Source: Clostridiales bacterium (GTDB lineage: Bacteria; Bacillota; Clostridia; Lachnospirales; Anaerotignaceae). Taken from it: DNA of 6,506 bases. The position numbers and the translations under genes were made by a program. Positions 1 to 5,535 of the stretch are shown one piece after another (position 1 is the first letter of the stretch; each line of letters starts with the position of its first letter). The notes below the pieces were generated by a model. The model was not told the origin of the DNA, ran no database searches, and saw only the letters and a program-made list of their open reading frames with translations. The stretch covers positions 1 through 6,506 of the forward strand of contig JAGZLR010000087.1 of NCBI GenBank assembly GCA_018364635.1, given 5' to 3'.

Positions 1-33
1 AAATACAAATCTTCCTTTTTATTCAACTTAACA

Positions 34-56
34 TTTTATAAATAAAATTTATAAAA
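34..56. repeat. AT-only inverted repeat, 10-bp arms
   Basis: TTTTATAAAT (34-43) and ATTTATAAAA (47-56) are exact reverse complements separated by AAA. The stem contains no G or C, so it would be weak as an RNA hairpin. It is followed by an A-run and then a T-run (about 62-69), so it could be the end of a terminator for a gene left of the window, or simply a by-product of AT-rich leader DNA. No function is assigned. Confidence 0.3.
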
Positions 57-70
57 AAGATATTTTTTTC

Positions 71-98
71 TTGCATATGGACGTAAATACGTTATGAT
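71..98 (+). promoter_or_regulatory. Candidate sigma-A promoter for the two-component operon
   Basis: TTGCAT (71-76) lies 16 bases before TATGAT (93-98), a plausible -35/-10 pair that would start transcription near 105, about 50 bases before the regulator gene. The -10 differs from TATAAT at one position; the -35 keeps only the TTG core. The spacer holds a small dyad, ACGT-AAAT-ACGT (81-92), where a regulator could bind. This was read by eye in AT-rich DNA, so a chance match is possible. Confidence 0.45.
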
Positions 99-158
99 AA
101 AATTATTACTTTTTGATAGTAAACTCATTTTATAACTTATTCAACGGGAGGAATATAT

Positions 159-866
159 ATGATGCATATTTCTATATGCGATGACCAGATAGTACATACA
201 CAAAATATCCAAAGACTCTTGACTTCATATCTGGAACAAAGACAGATCCAGTCTAAAATCAGTGCCCATTTGTCAGGAGAATCTCTTCTGAATTCACAAG
301 ACCCTTGTGACATCATACTTATGGATATTGAATTAAAAGGCGAAAATGGAATTGATATTATCAGAGAATATCAAAAACTATGCAATCCGCTCATTATTTT
401 TATTACTTCCCATGAAGAAGAAATGCCGAATGGATACAAAGTGAAAGCCTTTCGTTTTATCACAAAACCAATCCAAATCGAAGTCTTTCACGAAGCTTTA
501 GACGCCGCAATTGACGAGCTGAACACACAACATAAATTATTTGTAACAGACGAAAACTGTTCTCTGGTCATCAAAGATAGCGATATTATATATTTAGAAT
601 CTGGAAACCGATCAGTCGGAATACGAACAGAGAAAAAATTTTATAAATTAAACAAAGCAATCAATCAGATTTATCCTGAATTAAATCCATTGATTTTTTA
701 CATGCCTCATCGCTCCTATATTGTGAACATGAACTATATCTCAGAGGTTCACAAATACGAACTGATTTTATCCAATGGCGAAAAGATTCCAATCAGCCGG
801 TTAAAGGGGAAGGAGTTCCGCGAAAAGTTTAATGACTTTATTCGTAGACAAATATGCCATGTTTAG
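159..866 (+). CDS. LytTR-family response regulator (AgrA-like)
   Basis: This is a cytoplasmic DNA-binding response regulator of the AlgR/AgrA/LytR class, 235 residues, the usual size for the family. The receiver domain (about residues 1-120) has all the expected residues: acidic pair D8/D9, phospho-acceptor D56 in the context LMDIEL, T83/S84 and K103 followed by proline. The LytTR DNA-binding domain follows (about 126-230), with the conserved HRS-IVN stretch at 184-190. GGGAGG (146-151) stands 7 bases before the ATG at 159; a second ATG at 162 would shorten the protein by one residue and is almost equally possible. The kinase gene begins inside its 3' end, so it presumably receives phosphate from that kinase. 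LytTR regulators normally bind paired direct repeats; no clear pair was found by eye near the window's promoters, so the target is unknown. Confidence 0.96.
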   Translation: MMHISICDDQIVHTQNIQRLLTSYLEQRQIQSKISAHLSGESLLNSQDPCDIILMDIELKGENGIDIIREYQKLCNPLIIFITSHEEEMPNGYKVKAFRFITKPIQIEVFHEALDAAIDELNTQHKLFVTDENCSLVIKDSDIIYLESGNRSVGIRTEKKFYKLNKAINQIYPELNPLIFYMPHRSYIVNMNYISEVHKYELILSNGEKIPISRLKGKEFREKFNDFIRRQICHV

Positions 867-2133
867 CACTATTTTTTCAACTGTGTTTGTATGTATGACC
901 GATATTTTAAAAATATATTTTGTGTTCAGATATATTTTAAATTATAACATTTTTATCAAGATAAAAAAGCTAATAATCTATGCAATTGGACTTACCTCTT
1001 TTTTCACAATTGTTTATCTATTGGGTGGTCCTGCCGTATATTATCCTCTTTTCTTTGTTCCTGCTATTTTCTTGGTCCTATATAGGGAATTAAGAACGAT
1101 TTCTCCAAGATTTATAATGCTATTTTTAACTGTATACATTTGCATATGTCAAATTGATAGCTTTTTTATCGCACTTTTACATCTGATTCCTCCCCATATA
1201 AAAACAAAGTGGTTTATGAACATTTGTTGTGCCGTCATAAGTTCCTTGTTTATATGGACTATTGCTGTTATCCATAAAAAATTTCATATAGAGGAAAACC
1301 AAAAGCTGAGATTCTTTCCAATCATTCAGCTTGGAGTACTTCTTTTGATTGTCCTCCTGTTAGGTGCAGTGACATCTCTTCTTGCTCCTGCATCAGACCA
1401 TTTTCTTAATAATCTTTTACTGTTAAGTGTCAGTAGCTTATCAATTTTAATTACTAGTGCCAGCCTTTTTCTTTATTCGCTTCTCGTCTCACATATTCGT
1501 CACAAAGAAGCGGATAAAATGAATCGAGAGTTATTGGATTTGCAAAATGCATATTATGTAGAACTACAGAAAAAAAATTGGGATATCCGATGTTTTAAGC
1601 ATGACATCAAAAACCACATCATATGTCTAAAATATCTTCTTGAAAATAAGAATTTGACAGCAGCTGTCGAATATATTTCTCAAATGGAAGAACAGATTAA
1701 GCAATTCTCTCCCCGCTATCACTTAGGAAATCCGGTGGTGGATGCAATCCTAAACGAAAAAAGCACTTTTATAAATGAAAAAAATATAGATTTAAAGACA
1801 CATGGAACTTTTCCTCATACAATAAAGATTACTGACTATGACTTGTGTACAATTTTTGCAAATGCACTGGAAAATGCAGTTGAGGCATGTAATGAAGTGA
1901 CAGGTAAACGTTTTATTAAAATTCAGATTGGATACTACAATGAATATCTTTCTATCATAATTGTAAACTCTAGTCTGGCAGAAAAAGATTTAAAAACTTC
2001 TAAAAAGGATAAGGTAAATCACGGATACGGTTTGGTAAATATCAAAAAAACTGTAGAAAAATATAATGGAAATTTAAAAATTGAACAAGCACATGAATCT
2101 TTTAAAGTCGATATTATTCTAAAATATCTGTAA
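832..2133 (+). CDS. AgrC-like membrane sensor histidine kinase (GHKL ATPase)
   Basis: This is a membrane sensor kinase, 433 residues, of the class that detects peptide signals and phosphorylates LytTR regulators. The N-terminal half (about residues 11-218) is very hydrophobic and can be divided into six or seven membrane segments, as in AgrC. A charged linker follows (about 221-250), then the phosphorylated histidine H257 in the motif FKHDIKNH (255-262). The ATP-binding domain shows an N-box (FANALENAVEA, 342-352, with N344 and N348) and a glycine box (HGYGLVNIK, 397-405). There is no canonical DNGxG box, which is normal for this subfamily. The start is uncertain. The ATG at 832 overlaps the regulator gene by 35 bases, but its nearest purine-rich stretch (806-815) is 16 bases away. 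The ATG at 859 (residue 10) overlaps by 8 bases and also lacks a good site. Translational coupling to the regulator is likely either way. The ligand cannot be predicted from sequence. Confidence 0.95.
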   Translation: MTLFVDKYAMFSTIFSTVFVCMTDILKIYFVFRYILNYNIFIKIKKLIIYAIGLTSFFTIVYLLGGPAVYYPLFFVPAIFLVLYRELRTISPRFIMLFLTVYICICQIDSFFIALLHLIPPHIKTKWFMNICCAVISSLFIWTIAVIHKKFHIEENQKLRFFPIIQLGVLLLIVLLLGAVTSLLAPASDHFLNNLLLLSVSSLSILITSASLFLYSLLVSHIRHKEADKMNRELLDLQNAYYVELQKKNWDIRCFKHDIKNHIICLKYLLENKNLTAAVEYISQMEEQIKQFSPRYHLGNPVVDAILNEKSTFINEKNIDLKTHGTFPHTIKITDYDLCTIFANALENAVEACNEVTGKRFIKIQIGYYNEYLSIIIVNSSLAEKDLKTSKKDKVNHGYGLVNIKKTVEKYNGNLKIEQAHESFKVDIILKYL

Positions 2134-2147
2134 CAAAAAATCTAAGT

Positions 2148-2158
2148 AAGGAGGTGAT
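2148..2158 (+). promoter_or_regulatory. Exceptionally strong ribosome binding site of the micropeptide
   Basis: AAGGAGGTGAT is complementary over 11 consecutive bases to the conserved 3' end of bacterial 16S rRNA (CCTCCTTT region). Its GGAGG core ends 7 bases before the ATG at 2162, the ideal distance. It is much stronger than the sites of the neighbouring genes and is the main reason for believing that the 19-codon frame is translated. Confidence 0.8.
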
Positions 2159-2161
2159 ACA

Positions 2162-2221
2162 ATGAGATCAAGTGACTTTTTTCAAGCAGTTGTGGAATTG
2201 TTAAGAGCTATTTTCGGCTAA
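2162..2221 (+). CDS. 19-residue amphipathic micropeptide, unrecognised family
   Basis: The frame encodes MRSSDFFQAVVELLRAIFG and ends with TAA. It starts 28 bases after the kinase stop with no terminator between, so it should be the third gene of that operon. On a helical wheel at 100 degrees per residue, S4, D5, Q8, E12, R15 and G19 fall between 40 and 140 degrees, while residues 6, 7, 9-11, 13, 14 and 16-18, all hydrophobic, cover the rest. That is a clean amphipathic helix apart from the first three residues. Formal charge is about neutral. It has no cysteine, so it cannot form an AgrD-type thiolactone, and no double-glycine leader or signal peptide. Size and pattern resemble phenol-soluble modulins or delta-haemolysin of staphylococci, but this is resemblance in pattern, not homology. 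It could be a secreted effector, an unmodified autoinducer sensed by the kinase, or a leader peptide. Existence is supported by the ribosome binding site and context; function is unknown. Confidence 0.6.
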   Translation: MRSSDFFQAVVELLRAIFG

Positions 2222-2232
2222 GACATTTCACT

Positions 2233-2247
2233 GTGTAATAACTACAC
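2233..2247. repeat. Small dyad downstream of the micropeptide
   Basis: GTGTA (2233-2237) and TACAC (2243-2247) are reverse complements around ATAAC. It is a short 5-bp dyad just after the micropeptide stop. It could be an operator half or a minor RNA hairpin; at this length chance is a serious alternative. Confidence 0.25.
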
Positions 2248-2252
2248 TTTAC

Positions 2253-2276
2253 TGCAAGGCTCTTGCATTATTTGTT
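2253..2276 (+). terminator. Possible weak terminator after the regulator-kinase-peptide operon
   Basis: TGCAAG (2253-2258) and CTTGCA (2262-2267) form a 6-bp stem with loop GCT, followed by the T-rich stretch TTATTTGTT. It is placed correctly to end the operon, 31 bases after the micropeptide stop. The stem is short and the T-run broken, so termination would be partial, and read-through into the secreted-protein gene is likely. The CTTGCA arm also overlaps the candidate -35 of the next promoter. Confidence 0.35.
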
Positions 2277-2290
2277 CCTTTCCATAAAAT
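2263..2290 (+). promoter_or_regulatory. Candidate promoter of the secreted-protein gene
   Basis: TTGCAT (2263-2268) is 16 bases before TAAAAT (2285-2290). The -35 hexamer and the spacing are the same as in the candidate promoter at 71-98. Transcription would start near 2297, inside the spacer of the large inverted repeat, so this transcript would contain only the right arm. This is a by-eye assignment in AT-rich sequence. Confidence 0.35.
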
Positions 2291-2344
2291 ATAGATAAGC
2301 AAAAGACAACCGGCCGGTCCAATGCGAAATTTTATGGAAAGGAA
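2275..2344. repeat. Perfect 16-bp inverted repeat covering the next gene's ribosome binding site
   Basis: TTCCTTTCCATAAAAT (2275-2290) is the exact reverse complement of ATTTTATGGAAAGGAA (2329-2344), with a 38-base spacer. The right arm includes AAAGGA (2338-2343), the ribosome binding site of the gene starting at 2354; the left arm overlaps that gene's candidate -10. In a read-through RNA from the upstream operon the arms would pair and hide the ribosome binding site; in RNA begun at the local promoter the left arm would be absent. A protein operator or a short invertible segment are alternatives. The repeat itself is certain; its role is inference. Confidence 0.9.
2309..2318. repeat. GC-rich 10-bp palindrome inside the inverted-repeat spacer
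   Basis: ACCGGCCGGT is a perfect palindrome made almost only of G and C in otherwise AT-rich intergenic DNA. It sits inside the spacer of the 16-bp inverted repeat but about four bases off its centre. It may be a regulator site, or in RNA a self-complementary loop. No known operator was recognised. Confidence 0.5.
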
Positions 2345-2353
2345 TATGAAAAA

Positions 2354-5300
2354 ATGAAGAGAAAAAAATTAAATGGATTATTTGCAGGTGCACTATTGAT
2401 ACCAATGGTATTTTCTTCCTTTGGTGTCCCTGCAATCTATCCGACGGTTGCACACGCACAAACAAAAGTTTCAACAAATACGACAAATATCAAATACCTT
2501 TCTGATTTGAAAGAGGAATTTGCACAGGTTGGCTATAAACAGCTTTTATTAAAAGACAAAAGTGAAAGCGGCGACGGGCTACAGGTTCGCTACCGCGGTG
2601 AAAAAATCGCATTTGAAAAAGGAATCGGGGCTCACGCCACATCAACCGTAGTTTATAATGTTTCAGAATTTAGCTCCACCCATCCTTATTTTGTTGGCTA
2701 TCTTGCTGTAGATGCTAGAAATACTTCCGGAAATGGCGTAAAATTTAGCATTTCATTATCCGATGACAAAGAAAATTGGAAAGAAGTCTACAAAAGTGAC
2801 GTCGTAAAAAACGATGCTCAGTACGTAAAAATTCCACTAGACGGCAAGAAATATATTAAACTCTACGCACACGACAATAACGGCAATGGTGGAGACCATG
2901 TTGTCTATGCAAATGCAGGATTTGCCACAGAAGATTATGACCCGACAGCCAATTTTAAAGCCCCTGTCAAAACATTGGAAAACTATGATGCCACATTGAG
3001 CAAAATTAATTACACCAATGAGGCAGATGTTGAAAAACATACGGCTGATATCTATCAACGCGAATTTGTGAATCAGGCAGGTTTTTATACAATTAATAAA
3101 ATATATGAAATGGAAAATGGTCTCTACAAAGATGCAATCCAATACTTGATAAGTAATTCGGATGCCCTGTACTATTTCATCAATGGTGGTCCAAAACCAT
3201 TTCAGGGAAATTATGAAAATACACTGATTGCATTTGGAAAAATTTATAACAAATACAAAAATGAACTAGATCAACAGGACGAAAATAAATTTAATTTGCG
3301 TCTAGCTATCTCCATTGCTTCTGTATATGCAAATCCATCAGGAGTAAAATTCTGGGAAGCTCCGAATCGGTCAGAAGATCCTGTAAGACGTTATGAGACT
3401 TACAAAGAACTTTCTAAAGAAGGTGGTATCATGGATCAGGCTGGCACATTAGCTGCTGAATCCAGCAGGAACATGGCAAATGCTAAATGGTCATCAAAAC
3501 AATTTCGCGATCTATCTGTTCCGATGATGCGTTGGGTTGTTGACTCTCGCATGAATGAAGATGAATTTTTCTGGCTTGCAGATTATGTACTTGACTGGGC
3601 AAAAAAGAATCCGAATAAAAACTTTATGGATTCTTATATGTTTGTCCATAACAAACAGGGAGCACGAGAATATAGCCACCCTAGATACTACAGCCCAGAA
3701 AACAGAGATAAATGGAACGAAACATACAAATTTGCAGGTTATTTTAAAAATGAATTTGACGAAGAATATAAATATGGAAACACAGATGTTGTACGTTCTT
3801 GGATTGTCTGGGAAGAAGGTGGCGTATGTGGAGCCTACGCAAAGACCTACTCAAATCTCGCGGAGGTAGTCGGAAGACCTTCTGCGACCTGTGGACAGCC
3901 TGCACACGCAGCTGCCGTAACATGGCAATGGAATCCTAAGGGCGGCAAAGATGGTACAGGGCAATATGAATGGCAGATACAAAATAACGCATGGAGCTGG
4001 GGTGAGACTTCAAGTGAATATGATGACTATATTCTCGGTTGGGGAAATCAAAGTAAAGGCAGCGACCGCAAACGACCATCTAGCTATGTCATGCTAACAA
4101 CAGATGTTCTTGAAAACTGGGACAATTATGTAAAAGCAAAAAAATATACGCTGTTGGCAAACAGCTTTGAAAACTCATCTGATAAAGAAAACATACTTCG
4201 TACTGCCCTGAAAAGTGAATCCCGATTTTTGGATGCATGGTACGGACTGCTCAACCTTCGTTTGAATAACAAAAATCTCTCAAGTGCAGATGCTCTTGCA
4301 TTTGCCAAAGAAGTACAGCAGACATTTACCTATTATCCAATGATTATGATTGATTTCTTAACTGATATAGGCGCCAAAGTTACATCACCAACAGATACTG
4401 CAGAGTTAGATTTTCTGCGTCTAAATGGGCTGAATAAAGCATATTCACTCACTGATAAAGACTATGATAAGAGCAGACAGCCTTGGGTTGCACATGATGT
4501 GGCAAGAGCATTATTGGAAAAAGAAGACTCCGCTTTATCTAACTTCTCTTTTGATGGTGATAACGCTGGAGCAATTGTTATTAATGACAAGTTTGACAAT
4601 TCTGAAATCCATGTACGCTATAGTTTGGATGGCGGAAATACATGGATAGAAACTTCTGATCACAAAATTCAGCTTACACCAGAACAATTAACATCCATCA
4701 CTCCTGAAAAGGATATTCAGGTCGGACTGGTCGGCGTAGATAATATACAGACAATTGACATTTTATCCCCAAAGACTCCTGCTGACTCCGGCATTTACCA
4801 AAATGATAATGAAGATTTATTTATTGGAAATGTAGAAAACCTTGAATATAGTCTGGATAGTGGAAAAACGTGGAATGCATATCCACAGGATGGTTTAAAT
4901 AATACACTTCGCTTTACAGGTGAACAAGCAGTTTCCATTCGCTATGCCCCACACGGACTATATGTTGGAAGTACCAATAATGATTATCATTTTACTGCCT
5001 CACAAGACACGAAGGAACACACTTATCTGCCATTGCAGCATGTTACTTTGCACAAGTTTTCTTCTGAACAAAACAATAGCACCAATGCAGCCAAAAATCT
5101 GATTGATGGAAATCAAAACACATCTTGGCACTCACGCTTTGATACAGTGGACACCAAAGAATTTTCGGTAAAATTTGATGAGCCTCGTTGTATCTCCAAG
5201 TTGGAATATGTTCCTACTCAGACTGGTGGCAAGAATGGACGTTGGAAACAAATCGAAGTGCTTGGCAGCAACGATGGGGAAAACTGGGAAAAACTAATGA

Positions 5301-5470
5301 CATCTGAAGAATTAGCAGATAACACCGAAGTCAAAACAATTCCAGTGAACGCGGAAAAATCATGGCTGTATATTAAAATTCAAGGACTGCATTCCTACTC
5401 TCATGATGGAAACCCTGATAAATTCTTCGGAGGAAGCATGCTTAACTTCTACGAAAATACAACAAAGTAA
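2354..5470 (+). CDS. Large secreted NPCBM / F5/8 type C protein with unassigned core
   Basis: This is an exported 1038-residue protein. The start at 2354 is supported by AAAGGA (2338-2343) ten bases upstream and by a good signal peptide: KRKK, a hydrophobic stretch, and cleavage after A35 (AHA before Q36). Residues about 45-190 form an NPCBM/NEW2-type carbohydrate-binding module (motif FEKGIGAHA, 87-95). The middle (about 200-720) is rich in helix and aromatic residues and belongs to no family recognised here. It holds VCGAYAK (491-497) and QPAHAAAV (515-522), spaced like the Cys and His of transglutaminase-like or papain-fold enzymes. Two beta domains follow (about 727-805 and 805-880), each with an Asp-box (SLDGGNTW at 757-764, SLDSGKTW at 833-840). 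Residues about 893-1035 are an F5/8 type C (CBM32-like) domain with LIDGNQNTSWHS (916-927). There is no LPXTG motif or C-terminal anchor, so it is probably released or held by glycan binding. A role on host or dietary glycans or glycoproteins is inferred from the modules; the activity is unknown. Confidence 0.96.
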   Translation: MKRKKLNGLFAGALLIPMVFSSFGVPAIYPTVAHAQTKVSTNTTNIKYLSDLKEEFAQVGYKQLLLKDKSESGDGLQVRYRGEKIAFEKGIGAHATSTVVYNVSEFSSTHPYFVGYLAVDARNTSGNGVKFSISLSDDKENWKEVYKSDVVKNDAQYVKIPLDGKKYIKLYAHDNNGNGGDHVVYANAGFATEDYDPTANFKAPVKTLENYDATLSKINYTNEADVEKHTADIYQREFVNQAGFYTINKIYEMENGLYKDAIQYLISNSDALYYFINGGPKPFQGNYENTLIAFGKIYNKYKNELDQQDENKFNLRLAISIASVYANPSGVKFWEAPNRSEDPVRRYETYKELSKEGGIMDQAGTLAAESSRNMANAKWSSKQFRDLSVPMMRWVVDSRMNEDEFFWLADYVLDWAKKNPNKNFMDSYMFVHNKQGAREYSHPRYYSPENRDKWNETYKFAGYFKNEFDEEYKYGNTDVVRSWIVWEEGGVCGAYAKTYSNLAEVVGRPSATCGQPAHAAAVTWQWNPKGGKDGTGQYEWQIQNNAWSWGETSSEYDDYILGWGNQSKGSDRKRPSSYVMLTTDVLENWDNYVKAKKYTLLANSFENSSDKENILRTALKSESRFLDAWYGLLNLRLNNKNLSSADALAFAKEVQQTFTYYPMIMIDFLTDIGAKVTSPTDTAELDFLRLNGLNKAYSLTDKDYDKSRQPWVAHDVARALLEKEDSALSNFSFDGDNAGAIVINDKFDNSEIHVRYSLDGGNTWIETSDHKIQLTPEQLTSITPEKDIQVGLVGVDNIQTIDILSPKTPADSGIYQNDNEDLFIGNVENLEYSLDSGKTWNAYPQDGLNNTLRFTGEQAVSIRYAPHGLYVGSTNNDYHFTASQDTKEHTYLPLQHVTLHKFSSEQNNSTNAAKNLIDGNQNTSWHSRFDTVDTKEFSVKFDEPRCISKLEYVPTQTGGKNGRWKQIEVLGSNDGENWEKLMTSEELADNTEVKTIPVNAEKSWLYIKIQGLHSYSHDGNPDKFFGGSMLNFYENTTK

Positions 5471-5483
5471 CTTTTTCAATAAA

Positions 5484-5535
5484 AAAGGGATTTTGAATCG
5501 GCTGGCATTCACGCCTGCCGACTCAAAATCCTTTT
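5484..5535. terminator. Strong bidirectional intrinsic terminator between convergent genes
   Basis: GGATTTTGA (5488-5496) pairs with TCAAAATCC (5523-5531); inside it TCGGC pairs with GCCGA and GGC with GCC around the loop ATTCAC, with only two internal mismatches. An A-run (5481-5486) flanks the left side and TTTT (5532-5535) the right, so it can end transcription in both directions. The right flank overlaps the stop codon of the phosphorylase gene, and the stem begins 17 bases after the stop of the secreted-protein gene. Confidence 0.95.

Noticed and set aside
32..135. Direct repeat CATTTTATAA at 32-41 and 126-135, considered as a LytTR binding pair
   Set aside because: The copies are 94 bases apart, far more than the two-turn spacing used by LytTR regulators, and the sequence is simple AT-rich DNA.
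910..921. Perfect palindrome AAAATATATTTT in the kinase gene
   Set aside because: It contains only A and T, lies in coding sequence for a membrane segment, and is expected by chance in such AT-rich DNA.
2162..2221. Micropeptide as a classical AgrD precursor
   Set aside because: It has no cysteine, lacks the charged C-terminal tail after a cyclised segment, and no AgrB gene is present in the window.
2268..2486. Open frame of 72 codons on the minus strand, antisense to the signal peptide region
   Set aside because: It runs across the inverted repeat and opposite the start of a well supported gene, has no convincing ribosome binding site, and resembles no known protein.
2837..3142. Open frame of 101 codons on the minus strand inside the secreted-protein gene
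   Set aside because: It is entirely antisense to the NPCBM-containing region; its cysteine- and isoleucine-rich product is typical of a shadow frame.
3555..3869. Open frame of 104 codons in a second plus-strand frame inside the secreted-protein gene
   Set aside because: It overlaps the core of a continuous 1038-residue protein with coherent domains and has no domain or start signal of its own.
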